NCBI GenBank assembly: GCA_963827605.1
Contig: CAWHBK010000001.1
Span: 744,001-808,000 of the forward strand
From: DSYU01 sp963827605
Lineage (GTDB): Bacteria; Chloroflexota; Anaerolineae; Anaerolineales; Anaerolineaceae
DNA: 64,000 nucleotides
Reading direction: 5' to 3'
Part shown: piece by piece, positions 53,262 through 62,472 of the stretch
Layout: each line of letters opens with the position of its first letter
How positions within the stretch are numbered: position 1 is the stretch's first letter
Made by a program: the position numbers and the translations under genes
Notes under the pieces: generated by a model
What the model was told of the DNA's origin: nothing
The model's database searches: none
What the model saw: only the letters and a program-made list of their open reading frames with translations

Positions 53262-54904
53262 TGCGCTCCATTCTCCGCTTGCCAGACCCATTCCCCGCCC
53301 ACCATTGTCGCGGTGGGCTGCAATTTGTGCAGGTCACGCTTCGGCAGGCTGAATGGATCCTGCGCCAGTACAATCAAATCAGCAAAATAACCTGGCGCCA
53401 GCAGCCCTTGCTGGCTTTCCAGCCCGGCTGCATAGGCCGGCCCGGTTGTAAACCCTTGCAGGGCTTCCGCAAGCGCCAGCCGTTGGGCAGGGTACCAGCC
53501 GTCAGCCGCCGGCGAATGATCGGGCCGCTGGCGGGTAACCGCGGCGTGCAGCCCCAGGAAGGGGTTCGGCGATTCCACCGGGGCATCCGAGCCAAAGCAT
53601 ACCCGCGTCCCGCGTTCCATGAGGGTGCGGAAGGCGTAAGCGCCCGCCGAGCGGCTGCCCCAGAACCGGTCAGCCATAACCATATCCGAAGTGGCGTGGA
53701 TGGGCTGGACGGAGGCAATCACTCCCAGTTCGGCCAGCCGCCCGTAATCATCCGGGTGAAGCACCTGCACGTGCTCGATGCGGTGCCGCAGCGCGGGCAG
53801 GCCGTGCTCGCGCTCGTAACGCCGCAGTTGGGCATACCCCAGCAGAACTTCGTGGTTTGCGCGGTCACCGATCGCGTGGATCGCGACGCTGATGCCGTGC
53901 GCGGAAGCCTGCTGCCCGTGCTCGAATACTTGCTCGTTATCCAGCAGCAGCATCCCGTTGTTCTGATCCTCACCACTCTGTGGGAGCCTCCACTTGTGGG
54001 AGCCTCCACTTTGTGGGGAACCCTCATACGGTTGCAGCATCGCCGCGGTCTGAGGGCCCAGCGCGCCATCGGCAAACAGCTTTACCGACCCGGTGCGCAG
54101 GAAATCATTCCCAAAACCCGTGCGCAGCCCAAGCGCGATGGCATGCTCCAGGTTTTCCAGCGGGATACCTTTCACCACCCGGATCCGCAGCCGGCCTTGT
54201 TCTTGCAAGATTTGCAGCGCCGTAAAACACATCGCGCCGTCGTAATCGTGCACCCCGGTGACCCCCACCTGCCATAAATTTCGCTGCGCCGCGTGGATGG
54301 CCTGAGCGACCATCTCCGCGGTTGGGGCGGGGATCACTTTATCCACCAGTTCCATCGCCGATTCGAATAGCAGCCCGTTGGGTTCACCGCTCTCGTCGCG
54401 CCCTATTTTTCCGCCTTGCGGATCGGGCGTCGCCCGGGTGATCCCGGCGGCGCGCAGCGCGGCGCTGCTCGCCCAGGCGGCGTGCAGCGACTTGGCGGTC
54501 AGGTAAACCGGGTGATCCGGCGCCACCGCGTCAAGCTCACGGGTAGTGCCAAAGCCTTCCGGCCAATTATTCTGGTTCCAGCCGTGCCCGCGCACCCATT
54601 CTCCCGCGGATGAACGACCCACCTTTTCATGCACCCGGCGCAAACATTCCGCCTGGGTGGATGTCTCACAGTCGACCATTTGCAAAGCAAAAGCATAGTG
54701 CTGCAGATGAATATGCGCATCGGTCAGCCCGGGCCAGATCGTCTGCCCGCGCATATCCCGTTTCTCCACTTTGCCAGAGGTAGCGCTCAAAACGTCTGCG
54801 TCGCTGCCCACCAGTATCACCCGTCCATGGTCGACTGCTACAGCGGTAGCCGCAGGGTTCGCCGGGTCGAGTGTTTTGATTTGGGCATTATACAGCACGC
54901 GCAT
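53258..54904 (-). CDS. Amidohydrolase family protein (YtcJ-like)
   Basis: 548 residues, amidohydrolase_3 type. TIWPGLTDAHIHLQHY (HxH), KLFADGALGPQTAA, AIHAIGDRANHEVL and RHRIEHVQVLHPDD supply metal ligands; CFGSDAPVESPNPFLGLHAAVTR holds the catalytic Asp. ALQGFTTGPAYAAG and LAPGYFADLIVLAQDPF form the end of the barrel. An insertion rich in Ser/Gly/Gln (PQSGGSHKWRLPQSGED) is coded by a 16-bp tandem repeat at 53979-54010. The substrate is unknown; it is oddly placed between kinases and parB. Confidence 0.9.
   Translation of the reverse strand: MRVLYNAQIKTLDPANPAATAVAVDHGRVILVGSDADVLSATSGKVEKRDMRGQTIWPGLTDAHIHLQHYAFALQMVDCETSTQAECLRRVHEKVGRSSAGEWVRGHGWNQNNWPEGFGTTRELDAVAPDHPVYLTAKSLHAAWASSAALRAAGITRATPDPQGGKIGRDESGEPNGLLFESAMELVDKVIPAPTAEMVAQAIHAAQRNLWQVGVTGVHDYDGAMCFTALQILQEQGRLRIRVVKGIPLENLEHAIALGLRTGFGNDFLRTGSVKLFADGALGPQTAAMLQPYEGSPQSGGSHKWRLPQSGEDQNNGMLLLDNEQVFEHGQQASAHGISVAIHAIGDRANHEVLLGYAQLRRYEREHGLPALRHRIEHVQVLHPDDYGRLAELGVIASVQPIHATSDMVMADRFWGSRSAGAYAFRTLMERGTRVCFGSDAPVESPNPFLGLHAAVTRQRPDHSPAADGWYPAQRLALAEALQGFTTGPAYAAGLESQQGLLAPGYFADLIVLAQDPFSLPKRDLHKLQPTATMVGGEWVWQAENGAQ
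53979..54010. repeat. 16-bp tandem repeat within the amidohydrolase gene
   Basis: Two identical copies of TGTGGGAGCCTCCACT (53979-53994 and 53995-54010) and a partial third. Each unit is nearly palindromic (GTGGGAG/CTCCAC). It encodes a surface-loop insertion absent from typical family members. Confidence 0.75.
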
Positions 54905-54945
54905 AAATTCTTCCTTCGATAAAATCGTTCACGAAACGAGTTCGT

Positions 54946-55830
54946 TCACGTTTCCTTTAAAATTTTCATCATCATATCATTCAGCTCTTCGTCGCTGAAG
55001 TAAAAGATCGTCAGCGACCCACCGTCTTTGCCATAGCGCAGCTTAATCCGGGTCCCCAGGTAGCGCCGCAGCTGGTCCTCCATCTCCTGGACCTCAGCCG
55101 GAATTTCCTTGCGCGTTGTCCGGCGCATACGCGGTCCGGCAAGTTCTTTTACCAGCGCCTCGGTCTGCCGAACGGACAACTTATTATTGACAACCGTTTT
55201 ATAAACGTCGAGTAAGACTTGCGGCGAAGCTTCCAGGCTCAACAGCGCCCTGGCATGCCCCTCGGTGATCAACCCATCCACCAGCCCCTTCTTGATTGCA
55301 TCGGGCAGCTTGACCAGCCGGTGTGTATTGGTCACCGCCTCGCGGCTTTTTCCAACCCGCACCGCCACCTCTTCATGGGTCAGGCCAAATTCATCGATCA
55401 GGTGATGGTACGCCTCCGCCGTCTCCAGCGGAGTCAGGTCTGCGCGCTGCACGTTTTCAATCAAGGCCAGTTCCAGGCGCTGCTGTTCGCTCGCCTGGCG
55501 AATAATTACCGGCACCGTTTCCAGCCCGGCCAGCCGGGCCGCTCGCAAGCGGCGCTCGCCGGCGATCAGCACATACGAATCTTTTTTCGGGTCGTAAGAA
55601 ACAATCAACGGCTGCAGCACGCCATGCTCGTGGATCGAATTGGCCAGGCCTTGCAGTTCAGCCTCATCCATGTTCGCCCGTGGCTGGCGCGGGTTTGGCA
55701 CCACCTGCCCAATCGGAATCTCCGCCACGCCGCTCTCATGCTCAGCTGGGCCGCTGCTGCTGCCTCCTGGGATCAAAGCGTCTAAACCTTTACCAAGACC
55801 ACCTTTACGCGCCATGTCTGCCTGCCTCAT
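54946..55830 (-). CDS. parB: Chromosome-partitioning protein ParB
   Basis: 294 residues. GLGKGLDALIPGG at the N-terminus, IPIGQVVPNPRQPR, the CTPase motif GERRLRAARLAG, ENVQRADLTPLETAEAYHHLIDEFGLTHEEVAVRVGKSR, and the HTH for parS followed by LISEGHAR-like LITEGHARALLSLE. The C-terminal dimerisation part is short and basic. MRQAD at 55830 has the better ribosome site (AAGGA); ATG 55815 is an alternative. It lies seven bases after parA. I saw no perfect parS nearby. Confidence 0.95.
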   Translation of the reverse strand: MRQADMARKGGLGKGLDALIPGGSSSGPAEHESGVAEIPIGQVVPNPRQPRANMDEAELQGLANSIHEHGVLQPLIVSYDPKKDSYVLIAGERRLRAARLAGLETVPVIIRQASEQQRLELALIENVQRADLTPLETAEAYHHLIDEFGLTHEEVAVRVGKSREAVTNTHRLVKLPDAIKKGLVDGLITEGHARALLSLEASPQVLLDVYKTVVNNKLSVRQTEALVKELAGPRMRRTTRKEIPAEVQEMEDQLRRYLGTRIKLRYGKDGGSLTIFYFSDEELNDMMMKILKET

Positions 55831-55837
55831 CTTTTCC

Positions 55838-56629
55838 TTAGGGCTGGAGGTCCGGAATCAGGATACCATCCTTGGCCAGCAGTTCACGCGCCAGGGTTGC
55901 ATATGCCTTTGCCGCGGGTGACTCGGGCGCGTAAATGGAGATCGGGATGCCGTACGAGGGCGCCTCTGCCAGGCGAATGCTGCGCGGGATGACCGCCTCA
56001 AATACCTGGTCGGGAAAGAATTTGCGCACTTCGCCCACCACATCTGTCGCCAGGCGCGTGCGCCCATCGTACATGGTCAGGATCACTCCCCGCACTTCCA
56101 GGTCCGGGAAGAGCCCATTGCGCACGCGGGTGATGGTTTGGGTCAGCTGGCCCAAACCTTCCAGGGCCAGGTATTCGCACTGCACCGGGATGATCACCCC
56201 ATTTTGCGCGGCGAGCAGCCCGTTGACCGTCAGCAGCCCCAGCGATGGCGGGCAGTCGATCAGGATATAGTCATAGCGGTCGCGGACGTTTTGCAGCGCC
56301 TCGCGCAGGCGGTACTCCCGCCGGGTCACTTCCACCAGTTCCACTTCCGAGCCCGCCAGGGCGGGTGTTGCCGGCAGCAAGGATAACTTGAGCCGCGGGT
56401 TATGCAGGATCTGCGGTCCCACCGCTGCCGCGCGGATCAAAACCTCATAGGTCCCGCTGCGCACGGTATTTTTGTCGATCCCAAGAGACGAGGTGGCGTT
56501 GGCTTGCGGGTCGATATCGACCAGCAGGACGCGCTGACCATAATAACCCAGGTATGCGCCCAGGTTAATCGCCGTGGTGGTTTTCCCCACCCCTCCTTTT
56601 TGATTGACAATCGTGTAGATCCGTGCCAT
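55838..56629 (-). CDS. parA: Chromosome-partitioning ATPase ParA (Soj-like)
   Basis: 263 residues. The deviant Walker A is NQKGGVGKTTTAINLG; DIDPQANATSSLGI, YDYILIDCPPSLGLLTVNGLLAA and VQCEYLALEGLGQL follow, as in Soj/ParA. No N-terminal HTH, so chromosomal type. ATG 56629 gives the canonical start; the ORF continues 21 codons upstream. With ParB it segregates the replication origin, so the chromosomal origin may be not far from this window (inference). Confidence 0.95.
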   Translation of the reverse strand: MARIYTIVNQKGGVGKTTTAINLGAYLGYYGQRVLLVDIDPQANATSSLGIDKNTVRSGTYEVLIRAAAVGPQILHNPRLKLSLLPATPALAGSEVELVEVTRREYRLREALQNVRDRYDYILIDCPPSLGLLTVNGLLAAQNGVIIPVQCEYLALEGLGQLTQTITRVRNGLFPDLEVRGVILTMYDGRTRLATDVVGEVRKFFPDQVFEAVIPRSIRLAEAPSYGIPISIYAPESPAAKAYATLARELLAKDGILIPDLQP

Positions 56630-56732
56630 GCGTTTTTGCCTCGGTTCCGAAATTATGTGACTGGCGCTGCCACTGGAATGGCCTACCCGCACCGCGGACC
56701 GCGCCGCGGGCGCGAACCTTTCAATCCGCCAA

Positions 56733-57590
56733 TCACTCGATAACCTCCGTCATCACCATCTGGATCTCTTCGGGCAGTGGAATGCTGTCCAGCCCTACCC
56801 GTTGTACAGAATACGCTGCCAGATGGGTTGCAAACCGCGCTGCCTCCCACGGGTCGCGTGTGGAGTTCAGGCGAATAAAGAAAGCCGCCGCGAAGATATC
56901 GCCTGCGCCGGTGGGGTCAACCTCGACCATCTTGGGGGGGCGGAAGCGGCGTAAATCGCCGTTCCAATATAAGCGCGCGCCATTGGCCCCTTCGGTAACT
57001 GCCAGGACGCGGATGGAAGAAGCCATGTCTTCGATCAACCGCTCGTCGCCGCGCACATCTTCAATACTGATTACCGCCGCGTTAGCGTTCTGCAGAACAA
57101 AGGAAGCTTCCGGCCATTCGGTAAACGAAACTCGCCCTTCCGCGTCCCAGGTTCGGTACCAACCCTGCGGGGTCAGCCCAACAAACGAGCTTGGGAAAGC
57201 GCGTACCAGAGTCGGATCGATCTCACTCGCCACCGGCCCCAGGTGAATGATCGGCGTATTACGCCATGCTTCAGGCACCATCGGAAGAGTAATCGTTGGC
57301 GCGATACTATGCAGGTATTGGATGCGGCCGTTCGGGGTCTGGATATTCTCAAAGGTGGTTGTCTCTTCAGCCCGCAGGCCTACCACGCGAATGCCCTCCT
57401 GCTCCAACTGTGGAGCTTCCAGGCAGTCCTCGCAAGCCGTTAAGATGCCCACGCGCATGCCCAGGGCACGGGCAGCCAGCGAAGCATAAGAGGCCGTGCC
57501 GCCTAACCGCGGGCCATCCGGGGTCAGGTCGCGCGTCAGGTGTCCAATCACCAGATAATCAATCGGTTCTAATGGTCCAATTCTATACAT
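56733..57590 (-). CDS. PfkB-family carbohydrate kinase
   Basis: 285 residues. LGGTASYASLAARALGMRVGILTACED near the N-terminus and the catalytic VDPTGAGDIFAAAFFIRL at about residue 230 define the family (anion hole and catalytic Asp). The lid region is short. The substrate (ribose, fructose, nucleoside or other) is not clear. It lies 103 bases upstream of parA on the same strand. Confidence 0.88.
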   Translation of the reverse strand: MYRIGPLEPIDYLVIGHLTRDLTPDGPRLGGTASYASLAARALGMRVGILTACEDCLEAPQLEQEGIRVVGLRAEETTTFENIQTPNGRIQYLHSIAPTITLPMVPEAWRNTPIIHLGPVASEIDPTLVRAFPSSFVGLTPQGWYRTWDAEGRVSFTEWPEASFVLQNANAAVISIEDVRGDERLIEDMASSIRVLAVTEGANGARLYWNGDLRRFRPPKMVEVDPTGAGDIFAAAFFIRLNSTRDPWEAARFATHLAAYSVQRVGLDSIPLPEEIQMVMTEVIE

Positions 57591-57649
57591 CGTTTAATTA
57601 TACCTGAAGGAACTCTCTGCTTGTACGGATAAACAATAATAAGGAACCT

Positions 57650-58171
57650 TTATGTAGGTTCGTTTTCAACATCGCCATTTTCAATGGGCAGGTTGCGTAT
57701 GGCTTCATCCAGGGTGAGGTTTTCCCGGCGCATGCCCGGAGCCGGCGTGCCGCAGAACGGGCACAAATTCCAGGGCAGCTCCATCAGTTTCCCGCACTGG
57801 TGACACGGCTTTTTGAGCCGCGTGTAGCAGCTCGGGCAGGCCACCCAATCCTCGCGCACCCGCCGGCCGCATCCCGGGCATACTGCGTTATCCTCAATCG
57901 ACTGCAGCAGCGCTTCTTCTTCCAGGCTCTGTTGAAAATCCTCATCCAGCGTCTTTGCGGGGCGCAGGATAAAGTACACCAGCATGCCGGGCAGGAAAAG
58001 CACCGCCACCACCAGCACCGCCAGGATCCGTGCGAAGGGGTCGCGCGCGCGCCGGCGGATGTCGCGGTACGTCCAGATAATCAGGCTGAGCCACAGCGCT
58101 GCGATAAATGCGGCAGCAAAGCTCGTGGCCACCAGAACAAGGGTGCTGAGCAGGGTGGGGTCAAACGTCAT
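57650..58171 (-). CDS. Membrane protein with C-terminal double zinc ribbon
   Basis: 173 residues. Two N-terminal helices (LSTLVLVATSFAAAFIAALWLSL and ILAVLVVAVLFLPGMLVYFI) with IIWTYRDIRRRARDPFA between them resemble a PLDc_N-like membrane domain. After an acidic linker there are two zinc ribbons, CPGCGRRVREDWVACPSC and CHQCGKLMELPWNLCPFCG. Role unknown, perhaps protein-protein contact at the membrane. Confidence 0.8.
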   Translation of the reverse strand: MTFDPTLLSTLVLVATSFAAAFIAALWLSLIIWTYRDIRRRARDPFARILAVLVVAVLFLPGMLVYFILRPAKTLDEDFQQSLEEEALLQSIEDNAVCPGCGRRVREDWVACPSCYTRLKKPCHQCGKLMELPWNLCPFCGTPAPGMRRENLTLDEAIRNLPIENGDVENEPT

Positions 58172-58207
58172 AAAGTCTCCGGTGATGAAATTATAGCATG
58201 GATAAAG

Positions 58208-58249
58208 AATTTATACGGGATATACGCACTCGCATATCCCGTATAAATT
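58208..58249. promoter_or_regulatory. 16-bp perfect inverted repeat upstream of the zinc-ribbon gene
   Basis: AATTTATACGGGATAT (58208-58223) and its exact complement (58234-58249) flank ten bases. On the minus strand a TATAAT follows 14 bases further on, near 58189-58194, so the dyad sits at the -35 position of the zinc-ribbon gene. Without a T-run it fits an operator better than a terminator. Confidence 0.55.
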
Positions 58250-58284
58250 GCATAAAGAAAATGGTTTTTTGCCAATTTATCTCA

Positions 58285-60279
58285 TTACGAAATATTTTCG
58301 ATATGCACCGGCTCCACCGGCTCAGCCAGTTCAAAACCGAACACTTTCGAGTAGAAATACAGCTCCCCATCCAGCGAGCGCTTAATGTGCGCCGCCTGGC
58401 GAAAGCCGTGCTGCTCGCCGGGGAATTCCAGGTACGCCACCGGCAGCCCCTTGGCCCGCACCGCTTCGTACATCTTGCGCGATTGTTCGGGCGGCACCAC
58501 CTGGTCTTCCGCGCCCTGAAAAAGGATTAACGCGCAGTCCAGCTGGTGGGTAAAGTGGATCGGCGAGCGCGCGATATACACGTCTCGCGCCTCCGGGTAG
58601 GGCCCGATCAGCCCGTCCAGGTAGCGTGACTCGAACTTATGCGTGTCTTTTGCCAGCGCCTCGGCATCGCTGACCCCATAATGGCTGGCCCCTGCCTTGA
58701 ACACCTTGCGGAAGGCCAGCGCCGCCAGGGTGGTATACCCGCCCGCGCTGCCTCCGTGGATCGCCAGCCGGTTGGGGTCCGCTTTCCCGCTGCGCGCCAG
58801 GTACAACGCCGCGTTGACGCAGTCGTCCACGTCCACGATGCCCCACTGCCCCTTGAGCCGCTCGCGGTAAGCCCGCCCGTAGCCGGTGCTGCCGCCGTAG
58901 TTCACGTCCACAATCCCAATTCCCCGGCTGGTCCAGTATTGTTTGCCGAGCTCCAGAACCGCCCCGGTCGCGCCGGTTGGCCCACCGTGTATGCTCACAA
59001 TCAGCGGCGGAAGCTCGCCATCCGGCGCTTTGAAATCCTGGTTGGTCGGCGGGTAGAAGAAGGCATAAGCCGTCAGGCCATTTTCGGTGGGGAACTCGAT
59101 CGCCTCAGGGATCGATAGATACCCCGGATCAACCCCCAGGCTGGTGGATTTTTGCAGTACCGTCGTTTGCCCCGCAACTCCCACCCGCGCGGGTTCCGGA
59201 TGCATACCTCCCGCCTGCGCACTCTGCTCTGGTTCCAGTTGCAGCTTCACAATGGAGAGCGGGGTCGTTGGCGACCCGCCGATAAAATACACCTTCCCTG
59301 GCGCTGCGCGTACGGCGCCGATATCAGTATAGGGCAGCGGGATGAGCTGTACCTGTAAGGTGCGCGTATCGAGCGCTTCCAGCACGTACTCCCCGTTTTC
59401 CGTGTGCGCGCAAACCAGCCGTTCCGCCGATTCAAACGCAAAGGTCGTCTCCCCAAACACCCACTGCGGCTCGCCGAAATCGGCCTGCATGGGGTGCAGC
59501 GCCTGCACCTGCCCATGGCCATTCTGCCACCGGTACAGGTTCCACCAGTTGGTCCGGTCGGAGATAAAGTACAGCACCCCATCCGGCGACCAGGTGGGCT
59601 GGAAGATCAACTCGCTTTCGCCCCCAGCTACCAGCACCCGCTTGCCCAGCGATCCGTCCGCCATCACCGGCGCGACCCACAGTTCCGTGCCGTCCCAGGG
59701 CATATTCGGGTGATTCCACTCCAGCCAGCACAACTGCTTCCCGTCCGGGCTGAGCCGCGGCGTGGAATAAAAATCCTTGCCCGAGACCAGCACCGCACCG
59801 CCGCGCTCCAGATCGTCCCCGTCCAGCGCGACGCTGGCAATGCAGTTGGTCACCTCGCGCCCGGTGTGGTCTTCCCGCACACCAATCAACCGGCTGCGTT
59901 CAGCATCCATCACGTAGTCCGCATAGCGCAGGTCCACCGCCGGGGTAAGTGCCTGGGGCGTACCGCCCGGGTCCAACCGGTACAGGCGCTGGTCAGAAAA
60001 GTTAGAAAAGTACAGCACGCCGTTGTGCACCAGCGTACTGCCCCCGCCGTACTCGTGCACGCGCGTGCGCGCGTTCCACGGCGGCGGCAGCAGGTCGGTG
60101 GTTTTCCCATCCGGCGCGCGCTGCACCACCACAATGCGGCCCTTCTCTTCCGGGCGCATTTCGCTCCAATATACCATTTCTCCGTCCAGGAGAATGCTGC
60201 TCAGCCTGATCATACCGCCCACAATCAGATCAGACGTGATTGGCGATTTCCATGCACCATACGGAGCCGTTGTAGCCAT
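58285..60279 (-). CDS. S9-family prolyl oligopeptidase-like serine peptidase
   Basis: 664 residues. A beta-propeller (about 30-390, with blades such as ARTRVHEYGGGSTLVHNGVLYFSN and QPTWSPDGVLYFISDR) precedes an alpha/beta hydrolase. The nucleophile is in IHGGSAGGYTTLAAL, Asp in LFQGAEDQVVPPEQS and His in FPGEQHGFRQ. No signal peptide, so cytoplasmic. It most likely removes N-terminal residues or dipeptides from oligopeptides. ATG 60279 follows AGGAG; the GTG nine bases earlier lacks spacing. Confidence 0.92.
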   Translation of the reverse strand: MATTAPYGAWKSPITSDLIVGGMIRLSSILLDGEMVYWSEMRPEEKGRIVVVQRAPDGKTTDLLPPPWNARTRVHEYGGGSTLVHNGVLYFSNFSDQRLYRLDPGGTPQALTPAVDLRYADYVMDAERSRLIGVREDHTGREVTNCIASVALDGDDLERGGAVLVSGKDFYSTPRLSPDGKQLCWLEWNHPNMPWDGTELWVAPVMADGSLGKRVLVAGGESELIFQPTWSPDGVLYFISDRTNWWNLYRWQNGHGQVQALHPMQADFGEPQWVFGETTFAFESAERLVCAHTENGEYVLEALDTRTLQVQLIPLPYTDIGAVRAAPGKVYFIGGSPTTPLSIVKLQLEPEQSAQAGGMHPEPARVGVAGQTTVLQKSTSLGVDPGYLSIPEAIEFPTENGLTAYAFFYPPTNQDFKAPDGELPPLIVSIHGGPTGATGAVLELGKQYWTSRGIGIVDVNYGGSTGYGRAYRERLKGQWGIVDVDDCVNAALYLARSGKADPNRLAIHGGSAGGYTTLAALAFRKVFKAGASHYGVSDAEALAKDTHKFESRYLDGLIGPYPEARDVYIARSPIHFTHQLDCALILFQGAEDQVVPPEQSRKMYEAVRAKGLPVAYLEFPGEQHGFRQAAHIKRSLDGELYFYSKVFGFELAEPVEPVHIENIS

Positions 60280-60290
60280 AGGGGTCACTC

Positions 60291-61523
60291 CTAAACCATG
60301 GCCTGGTAGACCAGGTTCTTGTAGATATCTTCAATTGGGTAGGGTTGGAAAGGCTGGTGCTGGATCATAATAATCGGGATCACCTGTTCCTGGAAATCCA
60401 CCCAGAAAAAGGTATTGGCCGCCCCGCCCCAGCCCCAGTTGCCCAGCGAGCCGTTCGCTCGCGCCCTGGCCGGGTTGAGCAGCACATATCCGCCCAGCCC
60501 AAAACCGTGCGCCTGGATGTCCTCATCCATATACCGGCCTTCGGGCAGGTGGTTCATGCGCATCAGCTCCACCGTCTTGCGCCCCAGCAGCCGCACGCCG
60601 TCCAGTTCGCCATAGTTGAGCATCATCTGGCAGAAGCGCAGATAATCCGGCGCGGTCGAGACCAGCCCGCCCCCGCCCCCTTGCAGCCGGTCTTGCACCC
60701 GATAATGGCTCTGTTCAATCGGGTCGATGTCTTTCAGTTTTCCGGGAATCGCCACCCCATTTTCCTCCCCCGGCAGATTTTCTGGCGCAGGCCCATACAT
60801 CGCCGCGAAACGGTTCACCTTCTCCGGCGGCACCGCGAAGGCGGTATCTACCATCCCCAGCGGCTCAAAGATGCGCTGGCGTAGAAATTCGCCAAACGGC
60901 ATCCCTGCCACCACCTCTACCAGGCGGCCCAGCACATCAATCGATACACCGTAATGAAAGACCTGCCCCGGCTGGTGGTACAGCGGGAGGCTGGCTATCG
61001 CAGCCACGAAATCGCGCAGCGCGGTTGGCCCGCTGCCCCCCCACAGCGGTCCCACCCGTTCCTGGTACAGCTTGCCAATCAGCGGAATGCTGTCTTCTCC
61101 ATACCCCACCCCGGAGGTGTGGGTAAACAGGTCGCGGATGTTGATTGGGCGCACCGGCGCGACCAGGCGCGCCTGCCCATCTTGCCCCTGTTCCGCCACC
61201 TGCACATCTTTGAACTCCGGCAGGTAATCGGAGATGGGGTCCGCCAGCCGCAGGCGGGCTTCCTCGATCAGCATCATTACCGCCGCGGAAGTGATCGGTT
61301 TGCTCATCGAATAAATACGGAAGATGGTATCCTCCTCCACCGGCTTGCCTGCCGCGATATCGCGCAGTCCCACGCTGTCGCAGTGCACAATCTGCCCCCG
61401 CCGGGCAATCATCGTCAGGATGCCGGCGAATTTTCCCTCGTCTACGAAGCGCTGCATGACCGGGCGGATCCGTCCCAGCCGTTCCGTTGAAAAGCCAAGT
61501 TTCTCTGGCCGTATACCGTTCAT
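60291..61523 (-). CDS. Class C beta-lactamase-like serine hydrolase
   Basis: 410 residues. The S-x-x-K motif is in FRIYSMSKPITSAAVMMLIEEARLRLADPISDYLPEF; the tyrosine motif is YGVS in place of YAN; a late GNWGWGGAANTFFWVD replaces KTG with a Trp-Gly-Gly form, as in EstB-type esterases. No signal peptide, so an intracellular esterase or peptidase is more likely than antibiotic resistance. ATG 61523 follows GGAGGG. It lies 12 bases from the S9 peptidase in the same direction. Confidence 0.9.
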   Translation of the reverse strand: MNGIRPEKLGFSTERLGRIRPVMQRFVDEGKFAGILTMIARRGQIVHCDSVGLRDIAAGKPVEEDTIFRIYSMSKPITSAAVMMLIEEARLRLADPISDYLPEFKDVQVAEQGQDGQARLVAPVRPINIRDLFTHTSGVGYGEDSIPLIGKLYQERVGPLWGGSGPTALRDFVAAIASLPLYHQPGQVFHYGVSIDVLGRLVEVVAGMPFGEFLRQRIFEPLGMVDTAFAVPPEKVNRFAAMYGPAPENLPGEENGVAIPGKLKDIDPIEQSHYRVQDRLQGGGGGLVSTAPDYLRFCQMMLNYGELDGVRLLGRKTVELMRMNHLPEGRYMDEDIQAHGFGLGGYVLLNPARARANGSLGNWGWGGAANTFFWVDFQEQVIPIIMIQHQPFQPYPIEDIYKNLVYQAMV

Positions 61524-61577
61524 TATTCCCTCCATAACGGAAAAGTGTACGCAATGATTATACTTGCAAGGTGCGCC

Positions 61578-61640
61578 GCGGATAAACGCAGATGAACCCA
61601 GTTAAAAAGAATTTCCTTTTATCCGCGTTCATCTGGGGTT
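61578..61640. repeat. Inverted GCGGATAA/CAGATGAAC repeat
   Basis: GCGGATAAACGCAGATGAAC (61578-61597) reappears inverted as TTATCCGCGTTCATCTG (61619-61635). This word is a common intergenic repeat in many bacterial genomes. It lies between the methyltransferase stop and the hydrolase start. Confidence 0.6.
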
Positions 61641-61643
61641 CTT

Positions 61644-62282
61644 TTATCTTGCGTACACAACCACCTGCCAGACCATCGTACGCCGGTAGAAAATTTGCTT
61701 GAACCCATTGCGCTTCACCAGCGCCTCCACTGCATGGCTGGGATGGGCAAAGGACCGGAAAGGGTTGCGCTGGATGCGAAAGAGAACATTGATCAGCGCC
61801 ACCCCCAGCCTCACCCACCACGCGTCCCGCGGGTATACCACCCCGTACAGCTTGCCCGCCCGCGCCGCCGAGAGCCCCACCAGCTGCTCCATATCCGGAA
61901 AGCAGCAGATCACCCGGTCCAGGGTCACAATATCGGCGGGCGGCACCTGTGCGGCGATATCCACAAAGTTGCCGTGCTGGAAGCGCACCCGCTCCGCCAG
62001 CCCGCGCCGTTCGGCCTCATCCCGCGCCGCGTGGATGTAGGCCTGGGACGCATCCACATCCGTGGCCTGCCCGGCGCCGCCTTCCAGCAGCGCGTGCTGG
62101 ATCGCCCCCACGCCGCCGCCAATATCCAGCAAGGTCATTCCCTGGATGCCCTGCTGCTTGATCGCCTCGATTAACCAGCGCGTCGTTCCGTCCGGGCCCT
62201 TCTTGCGATACAACCGCAGTTCCCTGGACACACTGCGCTCATCAAACATATTCTCAATACCCTTACACTGGCTGCAGCTCAT
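61644..62282 (-). CDS. SAM-dependent methyltransferase
   Basis: 212 residues. TLLDIGGGVGAIQHALLEGGAGQATDVDAS gives motif I and the acidic residue binding the ribose; VRFQHGNFVD and ADIVTLDRVICCFPD follow. The N-terminus has a CSQCKG pair. Class I fold; the substrate is unknown. ATG 62282 is chosen because GGAGGG lies upstream; the ORF continues 24 codons with unsupported sequence. Confidence 0.85.
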   Translation of the reverse strand: MSCSQCKGIENMFDERSVSRELRLYRKKGPDGTTRWLIEAIKQQGIQGMTLLDIGGGVGAIQHALLEGGAGQATDVDASQAYIHAARDEAERRGLAERVRFQHGNFVDIAAQVPPADIVTLDRVICCFPDMEQLVGLSAARAGKLYGVVYPRDAWWVRLGVALINVLFRIQRNPFRSFAHPSHAVEALVKRNGFKQIFYRRTMVWQVVVYAR

Positions 62283-62472
62283 CCTGTCCCTCCTGCTCCA
62301 TATAGACAATATCCACCCGATTATAACCCGGATGGGCAGCACCCGGAGCAGCACGCTACACCGCTACACTTGGGGAATAGTGAACAGTGATCAGGGAAGA
62401 GAGGAGGAGAAAAGGTGGGAAGCTCAGAATTTCGCCAGACAGAAACGTTGACAAAGTTAGTATAATTTATGG

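Noticed and set aside
54905..54960. parS site downstream of parB
   Set aside because: CGTTCACGAAACG and CGTTCACGTTTCC resemble half sites, but no complete TGTTTCACGTGAAACA-like palindrome is formed.
60291..61523. Antibiotic-resistance beta-lactamase
   Set aside because: No signal peptide, and the YxN and KTG motifs are altered; an intracellular esterase or peptidase fits better.
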